A DNA stretch of 64,000 nt from Bradyrhizobium sp. B124 (GCF_038967635.1 NZ_CP152413.1:8436001-8500000), one strand, 5' to 3'; numbered from the stretch's first letter, positions 8,925-19,836 are shown. Notes: generated by a model from the letters alone, not told the origin. Numbers and translations are program-made.

Positions 8925-9983
8925 TTAGGGCCGGGCTTCCAGGATCAGGTTGAACGGTGTTTCCGCCGCGCGGCGGAAACGCGAGAAGCCACCCTGACGC
9001 GCCACCTCGCGCAGCCGGGTCTCGCCGGCCTGCGCGCCGAGCGCAAGTCCGACCTCCTGGTCCAGCGACGCCGGCGTGCAGATCATCGTCGACGCCGCAT
9101 AGTAGACCCGCCCGATCGGATTGAGGTTGTCCTCCAGCCGATCATTGGCGAACGGCTCGATCAACAGGCAGGTGCCGTCGTCGGCGAGGGTGGAGCGGGT
9201 GTGCTTGAGCGCGCCGACCGGGTCGCCCATGTCGTGCAGGCAATCGAAGAAGCAAACCAGGTCATACTTGTTGGCTGGGAAGTCCTTGGCGGAGTGCGTC
9301 TGGAAATGGACGCGGTCCGACAATCCCGCCTCCTTCGCGGACATCCGTGCCGTCTGGATCGAGCCATCATGATAGTCGAAGCCGTAGAAGGTTGACTTCG
9401 GAAACGCTTCCGCCATCAACCGGGTCGAGACGCCGTGGCCGCAGCCGACGTCAGCGACGACAGCACCCTTCTTCAGCTTGTCGACGACGCCCTCGAGTGC
9501 CGGCAGCCATTCCTGCACCAGATAGTGCTTGTAGCTGGTGCGGAAGAACCGGGCCGTGCCGCAGAACAGGCACTCGCTGCGCTTGTTCCAGCCGACGCCC
9601 TTGCCGGTCTTGAACGCGTCGGTAATTTTCGGCTCGTCGAGAAATGTCGCGCCGACAAGGCTTCCGACGGCACCAAGGAAGACCGGGCTGTCCTCGTCGG
9701 CAAGCGCGAGCGCCTGCTCGGGCAGCATCGAGAACTTTCCGGTTGCGCTGTCGTACTCGACGTAACCGGAAGCGGCCTGCGCGGAGAGCCACTCCTGAAC
9801 GTAACGTCCGGCCGTTCCTGTTGCCTTGGCCAGCGCCGCCGCATTCATCGGTCCTTGCTGCGCGAGGGCCTTGTAGAGCCCGAGCTTATCGCCCAGCAGC
9901 ATCAGCGAGGCGTTCATCGCCGCGCCGACATCGCCAATCATCTTTCCCATGAATGAATTTAGACGCTCCTCGTTGACGTCCAT
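8925..9983 (-). CDS. Class I SAM-dependent methyltransferase with N-terminal winged helix
   Basis: A 352-residue enzyme. An N-terminal winged-helix/dimerisation domain (about 20-95, LGLYKALAQQGPMNAAALAK) is followed by a Rossmann methyltransferase domain with glycine-rich motif I VADVGCGHG (about 175) and acidic motif II (FYGFDYHD). The arrangement resembles Rv2258c-type and O-methyltransferase-like proteins. The start ATG 9983 has GGAGG six bases upstream; an ATG six codons earlier lacks one. The substrate is not evident. It lies downstream of glycogen synthase on the same strand, with a 190-base gap, so it may be transcribed separately. Confidence 0.88.
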   Translation of the reverse strand: MDVNEERLNSFMGKMIGDVGAAMNASLMLLGDKLGLYKALAQQGPMNAAALAKATGTAGRYVQEWLSAQAASGYVEYDSATGKFSMLPEQALALADEDSPVFLGAVGSLVGATFLDEPKITDAFKTGKGVGWNKRSECLFCGTARFFRTSYKHYLVQEWLPALEGVVDKLKKGAVVADVGCGHGVSTRLMAEAFPKSTFYGFDYHDGSIQTARMSAKEAGLSDRVHFQTHSAKDFPANKYDLVCFFDCLHDMGDPVGALKHTRSTLADDGTCLLIEPFANDRLEDNLNPIGRVYYAASTMICTPASLDQEVGLALGAQAGETRLREVARQGGFSRFRRAAETPFNLILEARP

Positions 9984-10175
9984 GATGTTCCTCCATCGCA
10001 ATTGGGTTTTGCAAAAAGTCCAACATTGCCAATTTCATGTGTGCGCGATCGTCCAGGCAGAAGGCCATGGGCGCGGACATGATCGCACGAAATGGGCTTG
10101 GCGGCGCAGGCTGAATGTCACGAAGCGGCTGGGATGCCAGCACGACCGACTTCACAAGCCGGCGAGGCGGGCGCC

Positions 10176-11606
10176 TTACGCCGCTGCCCGCGGCATGATG
10201 AGCCTCCTGTACAGCGCGCCGTAGCAGGCGGCCGACAGGTCCCAGCTGTAGGACTTGGCCATCGCGCTGGCGCGCATGGCGTTGAGGCGATCCTTGGCGC
10301 GGTAGGCGTCGAACGCGCGCCTGACGCCGCCGAGGAAGGATTCCGCCGATGGCTGCGCGAACAGGAAGCCGGTCTCGCCGTCGGCGATGGTCTCCGCAAG
10401 CCCGCCGGTCTGGTGGCCGATCGGCAACGAGCCGAAGCGCTGCGCATACATCTGGCTGAGGCCGCAGGGCTCGAAGCGCGACGGCATCAGGGTGAAATCG
10501 CTGCCGGCGAAGATCCGGCGCGCCTGCGCGTCGTTGAAGCCGATGATCACGCCGATCGCGTCGGGACGGCGCCGATGCGCGGCCACCAGTGCGTCCTCGA
10601 TCGCCGGCTCGCCGCTGCCGGTGACGACGATCTGTCCGCCGTCCCTGATGATCTCGTCGGCGGCCGACAGCACGAGATCGACGCCCTTCTGATGCACGAG
10701 CCGCGCAACCAGGCCGAAGATCGGCCCGCGCGAGACCGCAAGGCCGAACTGCCGGCGGACATAGTCGGCGTTGGCCTGCTTGCCCTTCCAGTCGCCGGCG
10801 CCGAACGGCTGCGCGAGCTGTGCGCAGTGGCGCGGGTCCCAGCTCTCGTCGATGCCGTTCAGGATGCCGGTCAGCTGGTCGGCGTCGGAGCGCACGCGCA
10901 GCAGGCCCTCCAGCCCGCAGCCGAGCTCGGCGGTGGTGATCTCCCTCGCATAGGTCGCGCTGACCGTGGTCAGATGCGAGGCGTAGACGAGGCCGCCCTT
11001 GAGGAAGGACAGCTTGTCGTAGAACTCCAGCCCGTCGATGTGGAATGAGCTTTCCGGTGCGCCGATCCGCCGCAGCGAGTCCCGCGGAAACAGGCCCTGA
11101 TAGGCGAGATTGTGGATGGTCAGGATCGATGGAATCCGCGCCTCGCGCCATGCGAGGTAGGCGGGTGTGAGCGCGGCCTGCCAGTCGTTGGCGTGAACGA
11201 GGTCCGCTGCCCAATTCTTGTCCAGCGTTCCGGCTGCAAGTTCGGCAGCGGCGGAGGCAAAGCGGCCGAAGCGGATGTCGTTGTCGGGCCAGTCGCGGCC
11301 GGACTCGTCGCCATAGGGATTGCCCGGCCGGTCGTAGAGCTGCGGACACAACAGCACGTAGACCGGCAGCCCGTCTTTGGTCGATGCGCGCCCGAGCGTG
11401 CAGGCCGGCATCTCGGCGAGGGCCTCGCATTGTCCAACGATTTCAATATGAGTGAACTGTTCGACGACATCCCGATAGCCGGGAAGCATGATCCTGACGT
11501 CGCTCCAGGAGCGGAGCGCCCGGGGAAGTGCAGCGGAAACGGCGCCGAGGCCGCCCACGCGGACGAAATCGTCCATCTCGGTCGTGACGAATAAGACCTT
11601 CAACAA
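10176..11606 (-). CDS. glgA: Glycogen synthase (ADP-glucose type)
   Basis: A 476-residue GT5 enzyme that elongates alpha-1,4-glucan from ADP-glucose in the cytosol. The N-terminus KVLFVTTEMDDFVRVGGLGA carries the nucleotide-binding K/V-x-G-G-L signature. The C-terminal half has EPCGLSQMYAQRFGSLPI and the terminal TGGL region, as in GlgA. Length matches the family. The open frame runs upstream to 12242, but family alignment places the start at two consecutive TTG codons (11606-11601) preceded by GAGGGCGC, so a TTG start is likely. It is divergent from the CoA-transferase gene. With the debranching enzyme it indicates glycogen metabolism at this locus. Confidence 0.92.
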   Translation of the reverse strand: MLKVLFVTTEMDDFVRVGGLGAVSAALPRALRSWSDVRIMLPGYRDVVEQFTHIEIVGQCEALAEMPACTLGRASTKDGLPVYVLLCPQLYDRPGNPYGDESGRDWPDNDIRFGRFASAAAELAAGTLDKNWAADLVHANDWQAALTPAYLAWREARIPSILTIHNLAYQGLFPRDSLRRIGAPESSFHIDGLEFYDKLSFLKGGLVYASHLTTVSATYAREITTAELGCGLEGLLRVRSDADQLTGILNGIDESWDPRHCAQLAQPFGAGDWKGKQANADYVRRQFGLAVSRGPIFGLVARLVHQKGVDLVLSAADEIIRDGGQIVVTGSGEPAIEDALVAAHRRRPDAIGVIIGFNDAQARRIFAGSDFTLMPSRFEPCGLSQMYAQRFGSLPIGHQTGGLAETIADGETGFLFAQPSAESFLGGVRRAFDAYRAKDRLNAMRASAMAKSYSWDLSAACYGALYRRLIMPRAAA

Positions 11607-11780
11607 GCGCCCTCGTTCCAGCCCGTGACAGGGCTCATGCAAGATCGGGTCCAATCTGCCTTTGAGTAAAATGCACGACGGCCCGCGGTCCCGGTCTGGA
11701 CGAGACGCTTTCCTGTCAGGGCGGCTCACTTTAGGGTCGCGCGACGCCGAACAACGGAAACGACGAAGCTGGAGGAAGCC

Positions 11781-12992
11781 TTGGCCACGACAATAGCCGC
11801 TGACGATGAGGGGAATTTGACACGGAGCTTTGACGGCCTTCGCGTGCTCGATTTTTCGACCACGATCGCCGGACCTCATTGCACGCGGATGCTCGCCGAC
11901 ATGGGCGCGGAGGTGATCAAGATCGAGCCCGTCGAAGGCGAGACGATGCGGACGCGGCCGCCGGTGCGCAACCATTGCTCGACGGCGTTCGGCCAGCTCA
12001 ATATCGGCAAGAACAGCCTCGTGCTCGACCTGAAGTCGCCGGCCGGCGTCGAAGCCGTGCGCCGGCTGATCGCGACCGCCGACGTGCTGGTGGAGAATTT
12101 CCGCCCCGGCGTGATGCGCCGGCTCAAGCTCGACTATGCCTCGATCCGCGACATCAATCCGAAGCTGATCTTCTGCTCGATCTCCGGCTACGGCCAGACC
12201 GGCCCGTCGGCGGAATTGCCGGCCTATGCGCCGGTGATCCATGCCGCCTCAGGTTACGAGATGGCGCATCTCGCCTACCAGCCGGGCCGCAGCCGGCCCG
12301 ATTATTGCGGCATCTATCACGCCGACGTGCTGACCGGGGTCTATGCCTTCGGCGCGATCTCGGCGGCGCTCTATCAGCGCGGTGCCAGCGGCAAGGGCCA
12401 GCATATCGACGTCTCGATGCTGGAATCGATGCTGAGCCTGACCCTGAACGAGTTGCAGTGGTCGCAATTCGAGGTGAAGCAAACCCAGCGGCCGATGTTC
12501 GGCCCGATCGAAACCAGCGACGGTTACGTGATGGTGGCGATCGCCAGCGAGAAAACCTTCCAGAACCTGATGCAGGTGATCGGCCGGCCCGAATGGGTGT
12601 CCGATTCGCGCTTCGCCAAATATTCCGATCGGCGGGAGAATTGGGCGGGCCTGATGGAGGGCGTCGAGGCGTGGTCGCGGGCGGTCAGCACGCAGGCCTG
12701 TCTCGCCGCGCTCAATGAATATGGCGTGCCGTCGTCGGCCTATCGCACCGTGCGCGAGGCGCTCGCCGATCCGCAAATCGCCCATCGCGGTGCGCTGGCC
12801 GAGGTTGAGGACGGCGGTGGCAGCTTCAAGGTGCTCAATCTGCCGTTCCGGATGTCCGGCGCTGCGGTCGGTGCGGCCAAGCGGATGTCGACGCTCGGCG
12901 AGCACACACTGTCCTATCTGAAGGAGATCGGGCTCTCCGACGATCAGATTGCCGGCTTCGCATCGCAACCGGCAAAAACCGTGCGCAGCTAG
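11781..12992 (+). CDS. CaiB/BaiF family (type III) CoA-transferase
   Basis: A 403-residue class III CoA-transferase. It begins at TTG 11781 with GGAGGA five bases upstream. Conserved features are GLRVLDFSTTIAGPHCTRML, DMGAEVIKIEP and LVENFRPGVM; the catalytic aspartate is Asp182 in IYHADVLTGVYAFG. Members move CoA between carboxylic acids such as formate/oxalate, carnitine, succinate or aromatic acids via aspartyl-CoA intermediates. The actual acyl pair cannot be read. It stands alone before the peptide-type ABC operon, and its TAG stop overlaps the start of a palindromic repeat. Confidence 0.9.
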   Translation: MATTIAADDEGNLTRSFDGLRVLDFSTTIAGPHCTRMLADMGAEVIKIEPVEGETMRTRPPVRNHCSTAFGQLNIGKNSLVLDLKSPAGVEAVRRLIATADVLVENFRPGVMRRLKLDYASIRDINPKLIFCSISGYGQTGPSAELPAYAPVIHAASGYEMAHLAYQPGRSRPDYCGIYHADVLTGVYAFGAISAALYQRGASGKGQHIDVSMLESMLSLTLNELQWSQFEVKQTQRPMFGPIETSDGYVMVAIASEKTFQNLMQVIGRPEWVSDSRFAKYSDRRENWAGLMEGVEAWSRAVSTQACLAALNEYGVPSSAYRTVREALADPQIAHRGALAEVEDGGGSFKVLNLPFRMSGAAVGAAKRMSTLGEHTLSYLKEIGLSDDQIAGFASQPAKTVRS

Positions 12993-13060
12993 AGCATGAT
13001 CCGGACCCGGAGGGCCGCATTGGCGCAACGGGGATGCCGGTTTCCCGAAGGATCGTGCTC
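12992..13060. repeat. Palindromic intergenic repeat (GAGCATGATCC family), copy 1
   Basis: The ends GAGCATGATCC and GGATCGTGCTC are inverted with one mismatch. A second copy with perfect ends lies at 34005-34080. This family is widespread between genes in Bradyrhizobium and relatives. The left end overlaps the CoA-transferase stop codon, so it may act as a 3' hairpin. Confidence 0.75.
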
Positions 13061-13228
13061 AAAGAGCTAGACGAGATCATGATGCAGGTCCACGTGATCG
13101 CATCGTGATCTGCCTGCGGCTTTTCATCCGTTTTACGGTCTTGTCGCGCGCGGCGATTCCGGACAAGCTGCCTCCCAACGTACGACGATCCGGAACACCG
13201 GACGTCGCCCATTCGGGAGGGAGCATCG

Positions 13229-14770
13229 ATGAAGCTGGCCGGGCGCGCGCACGCAGTTGCGCGCATATTTCTTGTGGCGGGATTAGGTGCAGCGGCGTTC
13301 GCTGCACCGGCCCATGCGCAGAAGCAGGGCGGCACGCTTACCGTCGGCCAGGAGCTGGACATACCGGGCTTCGACCCGCTCAAGGTCGGCGTTTACGATA
13401 CATCGGCCAACACCGCGGCAGCCTCGATCTTCGACACGCTGATGACGCTCGACGAGAAGGGCGAGCCGAAGCCGAAGCTCGCGCTGTCCTGGGAGCATTC
13501 CGAGGACTTCAAGACCTGGACCATCAAGCTGCGGCCCGGCGTCAAATTCCACGACGGCACGCCGTTCAATGCGCAGGCGGTGAAGGAGAATTTCGACCGC
13601 CAGAAGGATCCGGCCAACAAGTGCCGCTGCGCGTTCTACATTACCAGCATCAAGAGCGTGGACGTCGTCGATGACCTCACGGTGCGCTACAATTTCAGCG
13701 ACCCGGCGGTGAACTTCCCGGCGACGCAATCGATCCAGAGTTCCAACAATGTGATGCAGTCGCCGACCGCGTGGAAGACCAAGGGCGACGATTACAATCG
13801 CAACCCGGTTGGCACCGGTCCCTACATCCTGAAATCCTGGAACGCTGGCGATCGCATGGTGCTGGAGAAGAACCCGGACTATTGGGACAAGGGCAAGCCC
13901 TATCTCGATCGCATCATCCTGAAGCCGCTGCCGGACGCGCAATCGCGCTTCGCCTCGCTGCAATCGGGCGAGGCCGACATCGTCTGGGACGACGAGGCCG
14001 ACGCCGACAACATTATCAAGGCGCGCAAGGACACCAGTCTAACCGTGCATACGTATGAAGGCTCGGGGGCTGCAGTCGCTGCCTTCAACACCAAGGTCCC
14101 GCCGTTCGACGATGTGCGCGTGCGCCAGGCGCTGGTGATGGCGCTCGACCGCAACAAGATGTCGCAAGCGATTACCAATGGCCTGGCGCGACCGGCCAGC
14201 AATCCCTACGGCGACGGTTCCTGGGTGAAGTGCAAGGATGATGGCGCGTTGCCCTACGATGTCGAAAAGGCCAAGGCGCTGCTCAAGGATTACGGCAAGC
14301 CGGTCGAGTTCAAGATGCTGGTCACGGCGACGCCGCGCGGCCGCACCGGCGGTCAGGTCCTGCAGCAATTCTGGAAGCGCATCGGCGCCAATATGGAGAT
14401 CGAGCAGGTCGATCAGGCGACCATTCCGCCGCGCGCCTTCATGCGCCAGTTCCAGCTCACACCGTGGCGCATCGTCGATCTCGCCGATCCCGATCCGCAG
14501 ATGTACGCCAATTTCCACACCGGCAGCCCGGTCGCGCTGGCGAATTACTCCAATCCGGAACTCGACCGGCTGCTTGAGCATGCGCGAACCACCGCCGATG
14601 TCGCCCAGCGTACCGAGGACTATTGCGCGATCAGCCGCCTGATCAACAAGGAGGCGATCTGGTTCTGGACCTTCCAGAACACCTACTACGCGATCTCGAG
14701 CGTGAAGGTGAAGGGCGTGCCGAAAATGTTCAACGGAGTGCTCGACGTCTCCTACGCCTGGAAGGAATAG
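13229..14770 (+). CDS. ABC transporter substrate-binding protein, family 5 (peptide/nickel type)
   Basis: A 513-residue periplasmic binding protein. The signal peptide (about 1-30, ending PAHA-QKQGG) is followed by the family 5 (DppA/OppA) fold. Typical segments are GGTLTVGQELDIPGFDPLKV near the mature N-terminus, KLRPGVKFHDGTPFNAQAV and NPVGTGPYILKSWNAGD. It should capture an oligopeptide, opine, glycoside or metal chelate and deliver it to the permeases encoded just downstream (gap of 6 bases). The start follows GGGAGGGAG. It is the first gene of a five-gene operon to 18531. Ligand identity cannot be read from sequence. Confidence 0.93.
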   Translation: MKLAGRAHAVARIFLVAGLGAAAFAAPAHAQKQGGTLTVGQELDIPGFDPLKVGVYDTSANTAAASIFDTLMTLDEKGEPKPKLALSWEHSEDFKTWTIKLRPGVKFHDGTPFNAQAVKENFDRQKDPANKCRCAFYITSIKSVDVVDDLTVRYNFSDPAVNFPATQSIQSSNNVMQSPTAWKTKGDDYNRNPVGTGPYILKSWNAGDRMVLEKNPDYWDKGKPYLDRIILKPLPDAQSRFASLQSGEADIVWDDEADADNIIKARKDTSLTVHTYEGSGAAVAAFNTKVPPFDDVRVRQALVMALDRNKMSQAITNGLARPASNPYGDGSWVKCKDDGALPYDVEKAKALLKDYGKPVEFKMLVTATPRGRTGGQVLQQFWKRIGANMEIEQVDQATIPPRAFMRQFQLTPWRIVDLADPDPQMYANFHTGSPVALANYSNPELDRLLEHARTTADVAQRTEDYCAISRLINKEAIWFWTFQNTYYAISSVKVKGVPKMFNGVLDVSYAWKE

Positions 14771-14776
14771 CCTTTT

Positions 14777-15727
14777 ATGCTGTTCTTTGTCGCGCGCAGG
14801 CTCCTGTACCTGGTGCCGGTGCTGATCGCGGTCTCGGTCCTGACCTTCGTGATCGCGTCGCTGCTGCCCGGCGATCTGGCCTACGTGATCCTCGGCGACC
14901 AGGCGACGCCTGAGAATGTCGCGGCCCTGCGTCACGACTTGGGGCTCGATCAGCCGATCTGGCTGCGCTATCTCAGCTGGCTGTGGCACATCCTGCAGGG
15001 TGATTTCGGACGATCGTTCCGCACCGGGCAGACCGTGTGGCAGGCGGTCAGCGAGCGCGTCCCGGTGTCGTTCGAACTGATGATCCTCGCCGAGCTGATC
15101 GGGCTTGCGATCGGCGTGCCGCTGGCAATCGCCTGTGCCGCCAAGGCGGGCTCCGCGTTCGACCGTTTCATGACCGGCTCGGCCTTCGGCATGCTGTCGG
15201 TGCCGACCTTCCTGTCCGCGATCCTTCTGATCTATTTGTTTGCGGTCGAGCTGCGGCTGTTGCCGGCGACCGGCTACGTGCCGTTCACCGAGGACCCCGT
15301 CGCCAATCTGCGCTTCATGGTGCTGCCGGCGCTGACGCTCGGGCTTGCGGAATGGCCGGGCATCATGCGCGTGCTGCGCTCCGACATGATCGCAGCGCTG
15401 CAGGAGGATTATATCGCGCTCGCCAAGGCGAAGGGCCTGAAGCCGTCGCGCATTCTGTTCGTGCATGCACTGAAGCCGTCGTCGCTGACGCTCGTCACCA
15501 TCACCGGCATCAATATCGGCCGTCTGATCGGCGGCGCCGTGATCGTCGAATCGATCTTCGCATTGCCGGGGATCGGCCGTCTCCTGGTCGGCGCGATCTA
15601 TACCCGCGACCTCATCATCCTGCAGGGCGTGGTGCTGCTGGTCGCCGCGGGCTTCGTGATCATGAACTTCATCGTCGACTTGCTTTACGCCGTGCTCGAC
15701 CCGAGGATCCGCCATGGCCACGCTTGA
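14777..15727 (+). CDS. ABC transporter permease (DppB-like)
   Basis: A 316-residue inner-membrane permease with about six helices. The N-terminus (FVARRLLYLVPVLIAVSVLT) is the hallmark of DppB/OppB proteins. The EAA cytoplasmic loop (DYIALAKAKGLKPSRILFVH) is at about 210-235. It starts six bases after the binding protein gene and overlaps the next permease by 14 bases, which indicates translational coupling. It pairs with the DppC-like permease to form the import channel. Confidence 0.94.
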   Translation: MLFFVARRLLYLVPVLIAVSVLTFVIASLLPGDLAYVILGDQATPENVAALRHDLGLDQPIWLRYLSWLWHILQGDFGRSFRTGQTVWQAVSERVPVSFELMILAELIGLAIGVPLAIACAAKAGSAFDRFMTGSAFGMLSVPTFLSAILLIYLFAVELRLLPATGYVPFTEDPVANLRFMVLPALTLGLAEWPGIMRVLRSDMIAALQEDYIALAKAKGLKPSRILFVHALKPSSLTLVTITGINIGRLIGGAVIVESIFALPGIGRLLVGAIYTRDLIILQGVVLLVAAGFVIMNFIVDLLYAVLDPRIRHGHA

Positions 15728-16579
15728 GCTCAGCCTCGACGAGGCCGGTGCGACGACGGCGCGGCGCCGTCGCCGGCTCGGCATGCTGTTCTGGTTGGCG
15801 ATCGGCTGGATGGTGCTGGTGTTCGCGGTCGCGATCTTCGCCGACCTGCTGCCGCTGTCGAGCCCGACCGACATGGACATGCTGGATCGGCGGGCGCCGG
15901 TTTCGGCCGAGCATTGGCTCGGCACCGACGGCCTCGGCCGGGATGAATTGTCGCGGCTGATCTATGGCGCGCGCATTTCGCTGATCGTCGGCCTCTGCGC
16001 ACCCATGATCGGTGTCACCATCGGCGGCGCGCTCGGCATCCTCGCCGGCTATTTCCGCGGCCGATTCGAATCCGTCGTGGTCGGCGGCATGGATGTGCTG
16101 CTGGCATTCCCGCCGCTGATCCTGGCGCTTGCGGTCACCGCCTATCTCGGCCAGTCGATCTTCAACCTGACCTGCATCCTCGGCGTGCTCGGCATTCCGG
16201 CCTTCATGCGGGTGGCGCGGGCGGCGACGCTGACGCTGGCACGGCGTGAATTCGTCATCGCGGCGCAGGCGCTCGGCGCCACCCATGCGCGCATCCTGCT
16301 GCGCGAGCTGCTGCCCAACGTACTGTTGCCGCTCATCGCCTTCTTCCTGCTCGGCGTCGCCGTCACCATCGTGGTCGAGGGCTCGCTGTCCTTCCTCGGC
16401 CTCGGCGTGCCGCCGCCGATATCGAGCTGGGGCAGCATGATCGGGGAGGGGCGTGAAAGCCTCGAGGTGGCGCCGCAGCTCGCCTTCATCCCGGCGATCG
16501 CGATGTTCCTGACGGTGCTCTCGTTCAACCTGATCGGCGACACCATGCGCGCGCTGACCGACCCCCGGCAGGGTGCGCT

Positions 16580-16583
<4 letters not shown>
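15714..16583 (+). CDS. ABC transporter permease (DppC-like)
   Basis: A 289-residue permease. It has the short N-terminal cytoplasmic segment and first helix typical of DppC/OppC, then the GTDGLGRDELSRLIYGARIS motif (about 67-86). The EAA loop EFVIAAQALGATHARILLRE is at about 178-198, and FLGLGVPPPISSWGSMIGEG lies near the C-terminus. It overlaps both its upstream neighbour (14 bases) and the ATPase gene downstream (ATGA, 4 bases). It is the second half of the transmembrane channel. Confidence 0.94.
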
Positions 16584-17562
<979 letters not shown>

Positions 17563-17566
<4 letters not shown>

Positions 17567-18531
17567 TGTTGCAGGCCGCATCCAATCCGCTGATGAAAGT
17601 GGAAAACCTCGTCGTCGAATATTCGGTGGGGGGCAAGACCATCCATGCCGTCTCCGATGTCAGCCTCGAGATCGCGCGTGGCGAGACGCTGGGGCTGGTC
17701 GGCGAATCCGGGTGCGGCAAGTCCACGCTCGGCCGCGCCGTGCTGCAATTGCGCCAGGCGGTCTCCGGCAAGGTGCTGTTCGACGGCCACGATCTCACCA
17801 TCCTGAAGGGCGAGGCGCTGCGCAAGATGCGCCGGCGCGTGCAGCTGATCTTCCAGGACCCGATTGCCTCGCTCAATCCGCGGCGGCGGATCGGCGACAT
17901 CGTCGCCGAGCCGCTGGTGATCGCGGGCGTCAAGGATCCCGAGGAACGCCGGCGGCGCGTCAGCGAGGCGCTGTCGGCGGTCGGGCTCGACCCCGCGCTG
18001 GTGAGCGGGCGCCTGCCGCACGAATTCTCCGGCGGACAATGCCAGCGCATCTGCATCGCCCGCTCGCTGGTGCTCAATCCGGAATTCGTGATCTGCGACG
18101 AGCCGGTGTCCGCGCTCGACGTCTCGATCCGTGCGCAGATCCTCAATCTGCTGGAGGAGATGAAGGCACGTTACGGCCTGACCCTGCTGTTCATCGCCCA
18201 CGACCTCGCGGTGGTGAAGGCGGTCTCGGATCGCGTCGCAGTGATGTATCTCGGCCGGCTCTGCGAGGTCGGTCCGTCGGAGCAGCTGTTTGCACGGCCG
18301 GCGCATCCTTATACCGCGCTGCTCATCGAAGCGATTCCGGTGCCCGATCCGGATGTCCGGCCGACCCAGAGCGTGCCGGTCGGCGAGCCGCCGTCGCCGA
18401 TCGCGCCGCCGTCGGGCTGTCGCTTCCGCACCCGCTGCCCGCGGGCCGATGCACGCTGTGCCAGCGAGGTGCCGGAACTGCGCGTGGTTGCGCCCGGCCA
18501 GTTCGCGGCTTGCCATCATCCGCTGATCTGA
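17563..18531 (+). CDS. ABC transporter ATP-binding protein (DppF-like)
   Basis: A 322-residue ATPase completing the five-gene importer. Motifs are Walker A GESGCGKST (about 46), Q-loop LIFQDPIASLNP, signature FSGGQCQRI, Walker B FVICDEPVSALD and H-loop IAHDLAVV. The C-terminal extension again has a cysteine group (GCRFRTRCPRADARC). The start codon ATG 17563 overlaps the DppD-like stop. It is the last gene of the operon; a hairpin follows at 18566-18594. Confidence 0.94.
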
Positions 18532-18565
18532 ATAGTCACGCCTCTGAATAGTGGCGCGTTGGCAT

Positions 18566-18594
18566 TCGAGCGAGCTGCATGGCGGCTTGCTCGA
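18566..18594. terminator. Hairpin downstream of the peptide ABC operon
   Basis: TCGAGCGAGC pairs with GCTTGCTCGA (10 bp, one G-T wobble) around a 9-base loop, 35 bases after the last ABC gene. There is no T-run after the stem, so it may act as an mRNA 3' stabiliser rather than an intrinsic terminator. Confidence 0.45.
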
Positions 18595-18673
18595 AAATGG
18601 GGTCTTGAGCGTTTGTCCCGGGCGGGCAGGCGTGGCAAGGTCCGCCTCAAGAACAAGTTTCGGGAGAACAGCG

Positions 18674-19744
18674 ATGAAGAGTTTCCAGGTCGTCGATTTC
18701 AACGCCCCCTTGAAAGAGGTCGATCAGCCGACGCCGCAGCCGTCGGGCACGCAGGTGCTGATCAAGGTCAAGGCCGCCGGCGTCTGCCACAGCGACCTGC
18801 ATATCTGGGAGGGCGGTTATGATCTCGGCCATGGCCGCAAGCCGCTGTCGCTGAAGGACCGCGGCGTCTCGCTGCCGCGCACGATGGGCCATGAGACGGT
18901 CGGCGAGATCATAGCCTTCGGGCCGGATGTGAAGGACGCCGACAAGGGCGGCCTCAAGGTCGGCGATGTCACGCTGGCCTATCCGTGGCTCGGCTGCGGC
19001 AAATGCCCGACCTGCCTCGGCGGCGACGAGAACATGTGCGCGATCAAGCCGAATGCGCTCGGCGTCTATTGCGACGGCGGCTATGCCGATCACATGACGG
19101 TGCCGCATCCGAAATACCTGCTCAACCTCGACGGGCTCGATCCGGTCACGGCCGCGCCTTATGCCTGCTCTGGAGTCACGACCTACAGCGCGCTGAAGAA
19201 GGTCGAGAAGGATCTCGACACGCCGATCGTGATCTTCGGCGCCGGCGGTCTCGGCCTGATGGCGCTCTCGCTGTTGAAGGCGATGGGCGGCAAGGGCGCG
19301 ATCGTGGTCGACATCGACGTCAGGAAGCGCGAGGCGGCCGAGGCCGCCGGTGCGCTCGCGACCGTCGACGGCAAGGCGCCCGACGCGCTGGAGCAGCTCA
19401 TCAAGAAGGCCGGTCAGCCGATCCGCGCAGCGATCGACCTGGTCGGCAATGCCCAGACCTCGCAGCTCGGCTTCGACTGCCTGACCAAGGGCGGCAAGCT
19501 CGTGATCGTCGGCCTGTTCGGCGGCGGTGCGACCTGGGCGCTGCCGCTGATCCCGATCAAGGCGGTCACCATCCAGGGTAGCTATGTCGGCAATCTGCGC
19601 GAGACGCAGGAGCTGCTCGACCTCGTCCGGACCAAGAAGATCCCGGCGATCCCGGTCACGCCGATGCCGCTGGCAAAGGCGAACGAGGCGCTGACCAATC
19701 TGCAGAAGGGCCAGCTGGTCGGCCGCGCCGTGCTGACGCCGTAG
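18674..19744 (+). CDS. Zinc-dependent alcohol dehydrogenase (MDR superfamily)
   Basis: A 356-residue medium-chain dehydrogenase that oxidises an alcohol or reduces an aldehyde with NAD(P). Catalytic zinc ligands are Cys38 (GVCHSDLH) and His73-Glu74 (MGHETVGE). The structural zinc lobe has Cys108, Cys111, Cys114 and Cys122 (CGKCPTC and DENMC). The Rossmann motif is IFGAGGLGLMAL (about 190). The start is placed at ATG 18674, which follows GGGAGA; an open frame extends 41 codons upstream without support. It probably has its own promoter after the peptide ABC operon. The substrate is unknown. Confidence 0.9.
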   Translation: MKSFQVVDFNAPLKEVDQPTPQPSGTQVLIKVKAAGVCHSDLHIWEGGYDLGHGRKPLSLKDRGVSLPRTMGHETVGEIIAFGPDVKDADKGGLKVGDVTLAYPWLGCGKCPTCLGGDENMCAIKPNALGVYCDGGYADHMTVPHPKYLLNLDGLDPVTAAPYACSGVTTYSALKKVEKDLDTPIVIFGAGGLGLMALSLLKAMGGKGAIVVDIDVRKREAAEAAGALATVDGKAPDALEQLIKKAGQPIRAAIDLVGNAQTSQLGFDCLTKGGKLVIVGLFGGGATWALPLIPIKAVTIQGSYVGNLRETQELLDLVRTKKIPAIPVTPMPLAKANEALTNLQKGQLVGRAVLTP

Positions 19745-19753
19745 ACCAGTCAC

Positions 19754-19836
19754 CGTCATTCCGGGATGGTGCGCCAGCACCAGACCCGGAATCTCGAGAT
19801 TCCGGGTTCGACGCTGCGCATCGCCCCGGAATGACG
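19754..19836. repeat. Palindromic intergenic repeat (CGTCATTCCGG family)
   Basis: An 83-base element with inverted ends CGTCATTCCGGG and CCCCGGAATGACG, and an inner GGAATCTCGAGATTCC palindrome. I recognise this repeat from Bradyrhizobium and Rhodopseudomonas intergenic regions. It fills most of the gap between the alcohol dehydrogenase and the next gene. Confidence 0.85.

Noticed and set aside
11607..12242. Extra 212 codons in front of glycogen synthase
   Set aside because: Family alignment and the GAGGGCGC-TTGTTG start place the N-terminus at 11606; the extension overlaps the divergent CoA-transferase.
14039..15925. 628-codon minus-strand frame across the peptide ABC genes
   Set aside because: Antisense shadow without motifs or ribosome site.
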